NCBI RefSeq assembly: GCF_041296385.1
Contig: NC_091019.1
Location: 15,206,531 to 15,270,530, forward strand
DNA length: 64,000 bases
Origin: Aphelocoma coerulescens
Taxonomy: Eukaryota; Chordata; Aves; Passeriformes; Corvidae
Direction of reading: 5' to 3'
The notes under the pieces were generated by a model. That model worked only from the letters and a program-made list of their open reading frames with translations. It had not been told where the DNA came from and made no database searches. Below are positions 53,701 through 62,990 of this stretch, piece by piece. Numbering within the stretch: the stretch's first letter is position 1; every line of letters begins with the position of its first letter. The position numbers and the translations under genes are program-made.

Positions 53701-56700
53701 TATTCTGCCCCTCTTCCATATTTGGCACCTTGACAGAGACAGGTGAATATTTACCTGGTCACACGTAAGTAGGGTGTAAATATGCTGGTTTGCTCTGGAA
53801 CAAGAGGAAGCCACCTGCTATGACACCTCTTAATCCTAATGGAAGCTGTGCATGAAGCCATAGCCCACCCAGGAAACAAAACCTTTAATAATTTTAACTT
53901 CTAAGACTTTGTTTGTATTGGAAATCAAATGAGAGTTGTACTTCATCAGCTCTTCTGGTAAAATACCACAAAAATAGTCATGGGCATGCTCTTCCCTCTT
54001 GCTCCTATTAATTTCCTGACATTTTTCTAAGGAATTTTCTTGTGCTTGCTTCCAAGGCCCTGTGTGCCTCTGGCCCATGTAAATCTCTAATCCATTTTCC
54101 TTCCACTTTCTTAACATTGCTCTTCCACATCTTTCCAGCTCCATCTCTTGGCTTTGCTGCTTTGTTATTTTCAGAAGCCCTTCGGAAGCCCTGCTGCTTC
54201 CAGTGACACTGTTTTCTTTAAACCCCTCTGACACATTTTTCAAGTGCATGCAAAAATTATTAGCAAGAACTTGCGTAGATTTAAGAAAAAAACTCTTTTA
54301 GCTTTTTTCTTTTTTATATTAGTCTAGTATGAGATCTGTTGTATCTATGTTAAATTAGATTTTTAGCTCTAAAGAATACCTTCATATTGTTTCATAAAGC
54401 ACACAACCTCTTGTTTCACAGTAGGAATTTGATTCATGTTGAGGCTTGTTCAGCAGATGATCTTTTGCTATTAAAAAGCAATGAACAAATGAATGTTTTC
54501 TGTATCTTCAGGTATATTTCACTGCAGTGTTTTCTTTTCTTTAGGCTTTGATGGTTAACTTGGGATCTGATCGATTCATCAGACAGGTAAAGTACAGCTC
54601 AGAATGCTGCTGTGCAGTCTAGCAAGCTGTTTACTCCTACAGTATGATTGGGTTTCTTTGATCAGAGAGATTTGGCAGGACTTGTGTGTGCAAAGGGAAA
54701 GCGATTAGGGAGAAAAAAAAGTTCTCATTTTCTGTTCCACCTGCAAATAAGAACTTCTCAGGTATGCAGAAGGGATTGAGGCTGTGACTGTAAGAAGGAA
54801 TCAAGAACTGTATTCACAGTGGAAAGAAAACATCCAAAGATGATAACATCACCTTAGCAAGAAAACTCACACTGTTGGAAGTGAAAAGGACAAAAATTGC
54901 CAAGAAAATTTCCTGATTGAGAGCACAAAAGTGGAGAATAGTTTAATGTGATAGGAAAAGCAGGAGCCTTGTAAGTAGGGAGATGAGGGATCACCATCTC
55001 CTGACAGTCACGTGGCACTAAATAATTTCAAGAACACCCATCTGCAGGTTGGATGAAGAAACTTTGGTGTACAATTCCCTGGATGTGGCTGATGAGCAAT
55101 GGCTGCTGAGCTAAGGCTTCCGTGTCTACTTGGCTTCTGCTGAAGAAGCATTAAATAAGATGGAGAGACCAACAGGGGCAAGACTCAGAAAACAAGAGAA
55201 ACTGCAAAATAGTAAAAACAACTGTCAAGGACGAAAGGAGCTGTCTAAAACCAGCTACAGCAGCTGTGTGTATACCTAGCAAGGCTTCACTTGATGTGTA
55301 TTTAGTTAAACACAACTATTTGGACTCTTTGTCATGTAAAGAGCTGATTCCACATTCTTGTTTACCTGTTCTTTGGATTACCATTCCTGACTTTAATCTT
55401 ATTAAGAATGACAAGAAATTTTGTTGAGGAGTATTTGTTAGTTGCACATAGGTCTTCATTATTTTATTTATGTAGCCGTGACAGTAGCAGATACAAATAT
55501 TTTTCATCTGAATTTTAAATCTTCTGGAAGTATTTGCTGTAGTTCCTGCAGAGATTAATTTGGCTTAAGGATTTTCTTTTTTCCTCTATCAGATGGATGA
55601 TGAAGACACACTATTACCTAGAAAATTGCAAGCTGCTCTGGAGCAGGCTCTAGAGAGAAAGAATGAACTGATAAATCAGGATTCAGATAGTGATTCAGAT
55701 GATGGTAAGTTCATTTGGAAACAGGGACTTGTATAAACAAATGTAGGTACAACTGTGACTTTCCATGCAGGGAAAGAAAAATGGGACTTGACATCTCAAA
55801 TACCTTTGGTGACATCAAAGGTTGTCTCTGAGCACACAGGGAATGAGACTGATGGCATCAACCCACAGTAATACCTCACCCATGACTTATTTTAATTTCT
55901 TTGTAAATGACATGGACTCCTGTGGGTCCCTCTGAACCTTTGCTCAAACAGAGCTTTGCAGTTAACTTGGCCCTAACTCAATCCAGCTAATTCTCCAAGC
56001 TTACGGGTGTGTCTGATTTTGGAGTTGGTCTTGGCACTCATATTTTCAGGGGAGAGAAGCAGGTTCCACCAGAAAAGAGTTTTAGCACAAGACAGGTTGA
56101 GTTGGCTCTGAAGGTTCATATTTCTCTTCAGCAGTGATAAAAACAGCCCAGGGTGAATTGAGATGCCTGTGGTTAAAAGGTATGGAACAGGCCCCTATTC
56201 AGTTTTCGAAATTTATTTCTAGTCATATGTATTACATATATAAAACTGTTTTAACATCTCAGAGACTATGAAAACCCAAATTCTACAACAGACCCTTTTG
56301 GATCAGTTTTTGGTACAGGCTTATTATCCTCAGGGAAAAATACTTTAATACTGAGTCATTCAGAAGTTTCTGAAGAGAACTTGCTCAAGAGTGAAAATAG
56401 GAGGTATAATTTTGATGAAGCACCCATCAAATGTTTAATTTTCTGAGCTGTTTCCTGAGGATTTGTAATTGTCGTTGACTCTTGGTCACGGAACACCAAT
56501 TCTGCAGACTGGCACTCGTGGTTATGGCGCTGTCACCCTCTCCATGTGCATCCAGGTGTGCAGGGAGCCGCTGCAATTCCCGTCAGTTGTTAGCATGGCA
56601 TCAGGGAACCGGGAGATGCTCAACCTGGCCCTGCGGGGATAATGCTGACAGCTCTGGTAGCAGCTGATTTTGGTGTCTTATTGCCGCCTTATTTTGCAGA

Positions 56701-57774
56701 ATGTAACACCCTGAATGGATTAGTGTCTGAGGTTTTTATCCGATTCTTTGTGGAGACAGTTGGCCATTATTCCCTGTTCCTAACCCAGAATGAAAAAGGA
56801 GAGCGTGCCTTCCAAAGGGAGGCTTTCCGTAAATCTGTGGCCTCCAAGAGTATCCGCCGCTTCTTGGAAGTTTTCATGGAATCCCAAATGTTTGCTGGCT
56901 TCATCCAGGACAGAGAGCTGAGGAAATGCAGGGCAAAAGGTAAGGGTGGGTGTCTCCCCTGCGGTGCGGGTTTCGCTGTTCCGCTCCTGTCCCGCGGAGA
57001 GCGGCAGTGTCCATCCCCGTGCGCTCGCCGGGAAAGCGGAAACGCATCCCTGAAGTCCTGCCCGCTTAGCCGGAAGGTGGCTGCGAGCGGAGGCTGCCGG
57101 AGGCACTGCCCGCGCCGGGGCCGGCAGTCGGGGCCGTGCGCGGGGGCCGCGGCATGCGGGATCAGCCGGACACGGCTCACCCCGGCGTCCTTGTGTCCCT
57201 CTGCCACAGGGCTCTTCGAGCAGAGGGTGGAACAGTATTTGGAAGAGCTCCCGGACACGGAACAAAGTGGAGTAAACAAGTTCCTGCGAGGCCTCGGTGA
57301 GGAAAACCTTTAGAAGCATTTCTGAAATGAGTTTTCATGCTGGTGGTGGGTTTTGATTTTTTTTTGGTTGGGTTCTTTTGTTTTTGTTTTTTGGTTTTTT
57401 TAATGTTAAAAGGCCTTACCCGAAGTGAAATGAGGTAGTCAAGCAGTTTCAGCATGATAGGAAATACAAAAAGGAAAAAATGAAAACATAGTTAAAGGTG
57501 ATAAAACCAGATTTAGTTATGATCCTTGTTAACACGTTCATTTTCACTTGGGGATGGGGGAACCATAATGGAGGAGTGGAACAGGAAGGTGTCTGAGCAG
57601 TCGGTGTTCTGTAACTCCGCTCTCCCTGCTGGTGCTGAGTAGAAGAGTTACCCCACAGCAATTACAAGTTAGACCCATTTGCTGTCACTTTTGATTGGCT
57701 TTTGGTACATGCTAGAGACTGACGGTGTGCTTCCTTTAGGTAACAAGATGAAGTTCCTTCACAAGAAGAACTAG
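2647..57774 (+). CDS. DENND2B: DENND2B (ST5), C-terminal 689 residues over 17 exons, 5' end outside window
   Basis: Spliced coding region 2647-2783, 13087-13235, 15903-16118, 18257-18353, 19182-19226, 21463-21647, 22278-22387, 23988-24057, 30353-30430, 33872-34012, 36918-37066, 53341-53518, 54545-54586, 55593-55704, 56700-56939, 57210-57296, 57740-57774. All introns are GT-AG and all phases agree. DENND2B is a DENN-domain guanine nucleotide exchange factor; the human protein is reported to activate Rab13 at the cell edge, and other Rabs (Rab9, Rab10) have been proposed. In fragment numbering (residue 1 = Lys at 2648), 1-167 is low-complexity and basic, 168-214 is a KR-rich then acidic linker, uDENN covers about 245-395, cDENN about 410-510 and dDENN about 519-645. 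The C-terminal tail reads GNKMKFLHKKN, which I recognise from human DENND2B. The human protein is about 1,137 residues, so roughly 450 N-terminal residues are missing. DENND2A, 2C and 2D are paralogues, but the near-identical match through the DENN module favours 2B. Domain limits are approximate. Confidence 0.95.
3580..3790 (+). mobile_element. Degraded CR1 LINE fragment (plus orientation)
   Basis: The order of blocks resembles the 3' coding part of avian CR1: AGCTGGGCTTGTTTAG near 3645, then a block reading ACAAATGTTTGAGAGG, then AAGACGATAGAACAAAACT, then AACAATGGCTACGAATTGGA near 3762. It is strongly diverged, with no intact frame, so it is an old insertion. The edges are estimates. Confidence 0.6.
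4912..5385 (-). mobile_element. CR1 LINE 3'-end fragment (minus orientation)
   Basis: Read on the + strand it begins with AATCATAAAAAATTCGGGTT then GGAAGGGACT, the complement of the CR1 3' end. It continues through recognisable CR1 blocks: GCTCAAAGCGGGCCTGATTT, AGGTTGCTTAGGGC, GAGTTTTCAAAATACC, a block near 5150 reading CATCCAGTCTGAATT, and CCCCAGGCTAAGCAG near 5285. It is 5'-truncated, as usual for CR1, and diverged. The right edge is approximate. Confidence 0.8.
12950..13086 (+). promoter_or_regulatory. DENND2B: Unusual 3' splice site: T-rich tract, A-rich spacer, then AG
   Basis: A pyrimidine tract (12970-13016) is separated from the acceptor by about 65 nt made almost only of A and C (13017-13080). 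No AG dinucleotide occurs between the tract and the acceptor AG at 13085-13086, so this is the first AG downstream. It gives the correct phase: the split Gly joins to GESPKENPYED. The pattern fits a distant branch point with an AG exclusion zone. The branch point itself is inferred, not seen. Confidence 0.6.
13087..13235 (+). CDS. DENND2B: DENND2B coding exon B
   Basis: 149 nt, entering in phase 1 and leaving in phase 0 before GTACGG. It encodes fragment residues 46-95, including KENPYEDVEL, a basic GRKSHQLSENSLDSLHRMW segment and the end KYPAPPQ. An in-frame ATG at 13194-13196 (residue 82) would open a product of 608 residues. The exon is GC-rich and runs into a CpG island. Confidence 0.93.
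13190..13445. promoter_or_regulatory. Intragenic CpG island in DENND2B
   Basis: Very GC- and CpG-dense DNA covers the 3' end of exon B and the first 200 bp or so of the next intron, with many CG dinucleotides and GGCGGGCGGGG-type GC boxes near 13243-13253. The surrounding intron is AT-rich. Open frames on both strands here come from the base composition. It may be an internal promoter for a short DENND2B form, or simply a GC-rich exon flank. There is no TATA box. Confidence 0.6.
13446..15902 (+). other. DENND2B: DENND2B intron, 3' part (after CpG island)
   Basis: No exon or nameable repeat is visible. The last 45 nt (15858-15902) are stop-free in the frame of the next exon and are preceded by a second acceptor-like CCCCAG at 15852-15857. 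Confidence 0.7.
15903..16118 (+). CDS. DENND2B: DENND2B coding exon C
   Basis: 216 nt, phase 0 to 0, after CCTGCAG and before GTACTGG. It encodes fragment residues 96-167: LPSKASSHSLRVGNWSERKS, then a basic run PRLPKRHSHDD, a leucine-rich MLLLAQLGIP block, and a Ser-rich part ending RRARRIPK. It is highly conserved with human DENND2B as I recall it. An upstream in-frame acceptor at 15857 could add 15 residues. Confidence 0.93.
16119..18256 (+). other. DENND2B: DENND2B intron, 2.1 kb
   Basis: AT-rich, with no exon. Around 17590-17700 there are two repeat-like blocks (GAAGCCACAAAGATGATTAC and GGGCCGGATCTTCAGCTGAC) that resemble old sauropsid interspersed repeats. I cannot name the family. Confidence 0.6.
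18257..18353 (+). CDS. DENND2B: DENND2B coding exon D
   Basis: 97 nt, entering in phase 0 and leaving in phase 1, flanked by TTTTTCAG and GTATGG. It encodes residues 168-199: LVQRINSIYSAKRGKKRLKK then LSMSNIETASLR. This Lys/Arg-rich stretch lies before the DENN module and is a recognisable DENND2-family signature. Confidence 0.95.
18354..19181 (+). other. DENND2B: DENND2B intron, 0.8 kb
   Basis: Contains an A-run of about 17 bases at 18800-18816 followed by further A-rich sequence. Nothing else is recognisable. Confidence 0.7.
19182..19226 (+). CDS. DENND2B: DENND2B coding exon E (45 nt)
   Basis: A small exon, phase 1 to 1 and divisible by three, so it could be skipped without a frameshift. 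It encodes residues 200-214, DENSESESDSDDRFK, an acidic serine cluster of the kind CK2 phosphorylates. Flanks are CCTCTGCAG and GTAAGG. Confidence 0.93.
19227..21462 (+). other. DENND2B: DENND2B intron, 2.2 kb
   Basis: No exon or nameable repeat. A 145-codon open frame at 20916-21353 has no match that I know and lacks the features of a real exon. Confidence 0.7.
21463..21647 (+). CDS. DENND2B: DENND2B coding exon F, start of uDENN
   Basis: 185 nt, entering in phase 1 and leaving in phase 0, flanked by AAATACAG and GTAAAAG. It encodes residues 215-276: AHTQRLVHIQSMLKRAPSYR, then ELIEWQERELFEYFVVVSL (the first uDENN strand) and KNTYLPEVTYQFPK. Strong family match. Confidence 0.96.
21648..22277 (+). 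other. DENND2B: DENND2B intron, 0.6 kb
   Basis: Unremarkable intron ending in TTTTCTGCCGGCAG. No feature seen. Confidence 0.75.
22278..22387 (+). CDS. DENND2B: DENND2B coding exon G, uDENN
   Basis: 110 nt, phase 0 to 2, before GTGAGT. It encodes residues 277-312: LERPTKQMREAEERLKAIPQ, then FCFPDAKDWLPVSEY. The FCFPD motif is typical of uDENN domains. Confidence 0.96.
22422..22487 (+). repeat. 11-bp minisatellite, five exact-type units plus one degenerate
   Basis: Tandem units GATGCTGGARY begin at 22422, 22433, 22444, 22455 and 22466, with a degenerate sixth at 22477. The last two bases alternate AT/GT, so there is a 22-bp higher-order period. The array starts 34 nt downstream of a DENND2B 5' splice site. 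On the minus strand it produces a chance open frame rich in His-His-Ser-Ser. Confidence 0.9.
23036..23395 (-). mobile_element. CR1 LINE 3'-end fragment (minus orientation)
   Basis: The + strand reads GGAATCATGGAATGATTTGG, GTTGGAAGGGATCTTTAAAG, TCATCTAGTCCAACC and onward, the complement of a CR1 3' end. On the minus strand the tail of the CR1 ORF2 product is still readable, for example FRLDKRKKCFTMRVVKH. It is 5'-truncated near GGTCTCCCCAGAGAC and appears younger than the other copies in the window. Confidence 0.92.
23988..24057 (+). CDS. DENND2B: DENND2B coding exon H, uDENN
   Basis: 70 nt, entering in phase 2 and leaving in phase 0, flanked by CTCCTAG and GTAAGT. It encodes residues 313-336: SETFSFMLTGEDGSRRFGYC then RRLL, the core uDENN strand pair. 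Confidence 0.96.
24058..30352 (+). other. DENND2B: DENND2B intron, 6.3 kb
   Basis: Several unrelated open frames of 60-139 codons lie on both strands. None is a protein I know, and none has paired splice sites or a start context that I trust. No repeat named. Confidence 0.7.
30353..30430 (+). CDS. DENND2B: DENND2B coding exon I, uDENN/linker
   Basis: 78 nt, phase 0 to 0, flanked by GTTATCAG and GTAAGG. It encodes residues 337-362: PNGKGPRLPEVYCVISRLGC then FDLFSK. The VYCVISR motif is characteristic of DENN proteins. Confidence 0.96.
30431..33871 (+). other. DENND2B: DENND2B intron, 3.4 kb
   Basis: Contains the longest non-exonic open frame that I examined (minus strand, 31503-32159, 218 codons), which I could not identify, and an imperfect direct repeat around 30822-30865 (ACTTAACACTTTTTT and ACTTGACACTTTTTT). 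Confidence 0.65.
33872..34012 (+). CDS. DENND2B: DENND2B coding exon J, end of uDENN
   Basis: 141 nt, phase 0 to 0, flanked by ATGGACCAG and GTAAAA. It encodes residues 363-409: ILDEVERRRGISAALVYPFM, RSLMESPFPAPGKTIKVKTF, then LPGAGNE. The P-x-PAPG-type segment linking uDENN to cDENN is conserved in the family. Confidence 0.96.
34013..36917 (+). other. DENND2B: DENND2B intron, 2.9 kb
   Basis: No exon is recognisable. A block near 34893-34925 (GCCACTGACTTCAATGGAGT) resembles a motif common in old sauropsid interspersed repeats. There is an AT simple stretch at 36352-36385. The last 150 bp become GC-rich. Confidence 0.65.
36918..37066 (+). CDS. DENND2B: DENND2B coding exon K, cDENN
   Basis: 149 nt, phase 0 to 2, flanked by GTGTCCAG and GTAAGT. 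It encodes residues 410-458: VIELRRPMDSRLEHVDFECL, FKCLSVRQIIRIFASLLLER, then RVIFVADKL. The LLLERRVIFV strand is the hallmark of cDENN and forms part of the Rab-facing core. Confidence 0.97.
40996..41075. repeat. Possible ancient sauropsid interspersed repeat
   Basis: The + strand reads GGGTCCAGTCCAATGCC near 41005 and GTGGGTCCAAATCCT near 41066, with CAGTCAGTGGGAATG between. The layout resembles the imperfect palindromic repeat with a CATTGACTTCAATGG core seen widely in birds and reptiles. The family name is not certain to me, and the copy is degraded. Confidence 0.35.
46291..46400. repeat. AT-rich low-complexity patch
   Basis: About 110 bp composed mostly of A and T, with overlapping AATTAA, ATAATA and TTTAAA words and no clear repeat unit. 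No coding potential. Confidence 0.6.
47885..47950 (+). mobile_element. Short CR1 3'-end remnant (plus orientation)
   Basis: The sequence GATCTCCTGAGGTCCCTTCC near 47904, followed by TACCTGAATTACTTTGCTTC, resembles the terminal 60 bases of avian CR1 just before the 3' tandem tail. It is very short and diverged, so the call rests on one block. Confidence 0.5.
52818..52859 (+). repeat. 21-bp direct tandem duplication
   Basis: Two adjacent 21-bp copies of CTTTGGAATAAGTATTGATT(A/G), 52818-52838 and 52839-52859, differing only at the last base. This looks like a recent local slippage duplication within the intron. Confidence 0.9.
53341..53518 (+). CDS. DENND2B: DENND2B coding exon L, cDENN
   Basis: 178 nt, entering in phase 2 and leaving in phase 0, flanked by CTCTCCCCAG and GTAGGA. 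It encodes residues 459-518: STLSSCSHAVVALLYPFSWQ, HTFIPVLPSSMIDIVCCPTP, then FLVGLLSSSLPKLKDLPVEE. The LLYPFSWQHTFIPVLP segment is a diagnostic cDENN motif. Confidence 0.97.
53519..54544 (+). other. DENND2B: DENND2B intron, 1.0 kb
   Basis: Ends in a good pyrimidine tract, TTTTCTTTTCTTTAG. A 137-codon minus-strand open frame (53836-54249) has no recognisable identity. Nothing else seen. Confidence 0.7.
54545..54586 (+). CDS. DENND2B: DENND2B coding exon M (42 nt), dDENN start
   Basis: A 42-nt exon, phase 0 to 0, encoding residues 519-532, ALMVNLGSDRFIRQ. It is flanked by TTCTTTAG and GTAAAG. Skipping would delete 14 residues in frame. Confidence 0.95.
54587..55592 (+). other. DENND2B: DENND2B intron, 1.0 kb
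   Basis: Unremarkable AT-rich intron with no exon or nameable repeat. Confidence 0.75.
55593..55704 (+). CDS. DENND2B: DENND2B coding exon N, dDENN with acidic loop
   Basis: 112 nt, phase 0 to 1, flanked by CTCTATCAG and GTAAGT. It encodes residues 533-569: MDDEDTLLPRKLQAALEQAL, ERKNELINQ, then the acidic cluster DSDSDSDD (562-569). LPRKLQAAL is a typical dDENN helix. The acidic serine run echoes the one encoded by the 45-nt exon at 19182. Confidence 0.96.
55705..56699 (+). other. DENND2B: DENND2B intron, 1.0 kb
   Basis: No exon or nameable repeat. It becomes more GC-rich toward the 3' end. Confidence 0.75.
56700..56939 (+). CDS. DENND2B: DENND2B coding exon O, dDENN
   Basis: 240 nt, phase 1 to 1, flanked by ATTTTGCAG and GTAAGG. 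It encodes residues 570-649: ECNTLNGLVSEVFIRFFVET, VGHYSLFLTQNEKGERAFQR, EAFRKSVASKSIRRFLEVFM, then ESQMFAGFIQDRELRKCRAK. The VSEVFIRFFVE and FLEVFMESQMF segments form the conserved dDENN helices. Confidence 0.97.
56940..57209 (+). other. DENND2B: Short GC-rich DENND2B intron, stop-free and in frame
   Basis: 270 nt, which is 90 codons, with no stop codon in the DENND2B frame. Retention would therefore insert 90 Gly/Arg/Cys/Ser-rich residues between dDENN and the C-terminal tail. It is GC- and CpG-rich, unlike most other introns of the gene. Splice sites are good (GTAAGG and TCTGCCACAG), so splicing is the expected default. Confidence 0.85.
57210..57296 (+). CDS. DENND2B: DENND2B coding exon P
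   Basis: 87 nt, phase 1 to 1, flanked by CTGCCACAG and GTGAGG. It encodes residues 650-678: GLFEQRVEQYLEELPDTEQS then GVNKFLRGL. This is the amphipathic C-terminal tail after dDENN. Reading past the donor would give five extra residues and a TAG at 57311. Confidence 0.96.
57297..57739 (+). other. DENND2B: Last DENND2B intron, 0.4 kb
   Basis: Contains T-rich and G-rich stretches near 57340-57400 and an in-frame stop soon after the donor. No other feature. Confidence 0.8.
57740..57774 (+). CDS. DENND2B: DENND2B last coding exon and stop
   Basis: The coding part of the terminal exon follows CTTCCTTTAG. It encodes the final residues GNKMKFLHKKN and a TAG stop at 57772-57774. The lysine-rich end is identical to the human C-terminus as I recall it. 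The exon continues as 3' UTR. Confidence 0.95.
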
Positions 57775-58500
57775 CTCCTTCCTGCTGAAACACCAGCCCA
57801 AAGCCTAATGGCACTGCGCGAGACACCTGCAGCGTTCCAGAGTGCAGAGAGGGAGGAGAGCGGAGCGAGCTGAGGGCAGCTCCCGGCGGTGACTGCTGCT
57901 GTCAGACAGTGTGCCATGTGATGGCTCCTCCACGTACTTGGCTAGAGTTTGTACATAATGTGCTGTAAGCTTTTGTAACAGATTTTGTAATGAGCGAGAA
58001 AACTGTGGTAAATATTTGTATATTCCTGAGAATAACAGGTGCTTGTTTTTTTCTTTAGTATGAGTTGAGTTATGCTTGGTGCAAAAATGAGTAGCTGATA
58101 ATGTGCAGCTGACTGTCTCAGCAGAACCACTGACTTCAAGGGATGTTTGATGCCTGAACACTGCGGGGTGAATGAGCTCGGGTACGTGGGAGAGGTTGTA
58201 CACACGGGGCCGCCCTGGTGCGGCACAGGCGCTTGTCTGTTTGTTTGTTTCCTTCTAATTAATTTTAAAAGAGAAATACAAAGTAACTTGATAATAAGGT
58301 ACTTGGTTCACACTGCAAAACCTCCACTTGGTTTGAACTCTGGTCAGTAAACTCCTTGTAACCCATTCTGCACTAAGACTGCTAAGCCTGGGGAGATCTC
58401 AGCTCTCTGACATGCAAGCTGCAGCGAGTAGGTACAGTACAGCCTTTCCTAATGTATGTATGTATGGATCCTAATAAACTCTGTAAATAGACCTGTTTGT
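57775..58500 (+). other. DENND2B: DENND2B 3' UTR
   Basis: About 0.7 kb from the stop codon to the predicted cleavage site. It is AT-rich in its middle (TAAATATTTGTATATTCC near 58010) and carries no long open frame in the sense frame. The length is inferred from the poly(A) signal only, and longer 3' ends are possible. Confidence 0.75.
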
Positions 58501-58508
58501 TTATGTTC
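58453..58508 (+). terminator. DENND2B: DENND2B poly(A) signal
   Basis: AATAAA at 58473-58478 is preceded by three tandem TGTA words (58453, 58457, 58461), the element bound by cleavage factor Im. It is followed by a GT-rich downstream element CTGTTTGTTTATGTTC at 58493-58508. Cleavage is expected at about 58490-58500. A TGTAAATA word, which also fits a Pumilio site, lies at 58482-58489. Confidence 0.85.
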
Positions 58509-60060
58509 ATTGCACACCTCTGCAGTTCCTCATGTGGAGCAGGTACAAACCCAGCAACTTGCCTGTGATTTTTAAACGAATTTCTAATTAAAATGTAAAG
58601 TGGTTATTACGAACCTGTCTTTTGTTAGGTTTGCTATTTCATGGCATGAAGTTTGGTTTTTTTCAATGTTTTTCACTGGGGCTAAGACAAAGCATTTTAT
58701 ATGCCTTTTTCAAAAAATTTTATCCTAACAGAAGCATCTATTAAAACATTTTTTTCATGTGTTAGCAGTGAATAATTTTATCATCTCACAGATACTGCTC
58801 CTGAGCTATAGCATTTTCAGGTTGGCTTTGTGCTGTGCATGGCGCTCAAGTGTCACATTCATTCTTGATATGGAAACAGAACTCCTGTCGAGGTTCTGTA
58901 AGTTTTCCCATAGTCTGAAGAAGAAAATATAAAATGCTTCAATATGTTGCAAGTCTGACAGATAATAAAAATTAGCTACGGCCTCTTACCTTTAAAAAGG
59001 AAACCCACCACGCTTTGTTCTTCAGCATTCACAGATTGCTGTAGTTAGATCGTCTTTGAGGCTTGCGCAATTCCTAACCTGACAGTGGTTCTGGTTTGCT
59101 ATCAGCCTCATAGAGCAAATTTGAGGGGCTATTCACTAAAAAGGTGAAGTCGTTTCCTTTTTCATTTATCTCCCTCACACTCGAAAATACACAAAAGCTT
59201 TTTAAATGCACATGAAATGTCTGTAAAATACCAGGTGCTTTTGATTCAGGGGAAATGTCATCACAACTGGTAACTCCCATTAGTTTTACTCTCTAATGTC
59301 ACTTGTATAGGTGCCTTCTGGCCTTTTTATAAACAAGAGCTGCTAGTAAATGTAGGCGGACATACTTATTCCTCTTAAGAAAATGATGGATAAAACTATC
59401 AGGATGTTCTGCGGAGTTACTGCAAAGGCAAGACAAAGCCGTGGAATGCTGATGTACAATAATGTGGCGCTGTAAAACCCATCTCCTGTGCCAAAGCTGT
59501 TTTTCTCCACTTGCAATTTAAGAATTCAAGGAGAAAGCTTTTAAACATTGTATTATCTGTCAACATGTTCCCGCTTTTGTAATGTGAATCAGAGGATACT
59601 ACTGGACAAGGTGAGATCATGTCCCAAAAAGACTGTAGGTGCCTCCTTGATCCTCACACTGCAGCTGTATAAAACAGTCCTTGTGTTATCTTGGAGGTCT
59701 GTGTCTGGAAGGATCAGATGAACAAAATCCAAGGAGTGCATTATTTTCCCTACTAAAAACTAATGGTGTTCCTGAGCGTGGAACACTGTAAGTGCACCAG
59801 GGAAATCCTGAAGAAAAATAAATCCAGTGCTGAGGCCTGTGTTTAAAATTGGTAAAGTTTTGTTTAAAATCTTAACAGTACAAAATCCATTGAAAAACCC
59901 CCTAGGAACCAAGCTTAAGAAACAGTAACACTCCAGGAATTCACATTCCAGTGTGGCAAATAATTGTGTTTAAGGACGTAGTTTTCATTTTCCCATTGTT
60001 ACGGATGTTTAATAAAGTGACCAAACGTGCAAATGTTCCTAAATTCTGATCGAAACGCTG
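58501..60060. other. Intergenic spacer between DENND2B and RPL27A
   Basis: About 1.5 kb of AT-rich DNA without recognisable exons, RNA genes or nameable repeats. The GC content rises sharply at about 60060, where the RPL27A promoter begins. Confidence 0.7.
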
Positions 60061-60224
60061 CTTTTCCGCGGCGGGAACAGGCGCGGAGCTGTGCCGGGCT
60101 GTGGGCGGGGCACGCACCGCCCCTCAGAGCTCCGCCCTGTCCTTCCCGCCTCAGCGAAGCCTCGCGAGATCTCGGCCCGGCCCGCCCGCCCCCCGCGCCT
60201 TTGCCCGCTCTCGCGAGAGCCGCG

Positions 60225-60240
60225 CCCTTTCTCTCCTTCG
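60225..60240 (+). promoter_or_regulatory. RPL27A: Predicted RPL27A transcription start with 5' TOP tract
   Basis: CCCTTTCTCTCCTTC (60225-60239) is a cytosine start followed by an unbroken pyrimidine tract, the terminal oligopyrimidine signature of ribosomal protein mRNAs that links translation to mTORC1/LARP1. It would leave a 5' UTR of only about 30 nt. The exact start base is inferred. Confidence 0.75.
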
Positions 60241-60254
60241 CGCACGCCGGCAAG

Positions 60255-62938
<2,684 letters not shown>

Positions 62939-62990
62939 GAGTTTTTGTTTTATTCAAATCTTTTGAATAAACACAATGCATAAAGTGAGC
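62939..62990 (+). terminator. RPL27A: RPL27A 3' UTR and poly(A) signal
   Basis: AATAAA at 62966-62971 lies only 28 nt after the stop codon. A GT/T-rich downstream element (GTTTGGGTTGTTCTGATTTT) begins at about 63003. The very short 3' UTR is typical for ribosomal protein mRNAs. Confidence 0.9.

Noticed and set aside
56767..57319. Minus-strand frames of 170-179 codons over the last DENND2B exons
   Set aside because: Shadows of the dDENN exons and the GC-rich intron between them.
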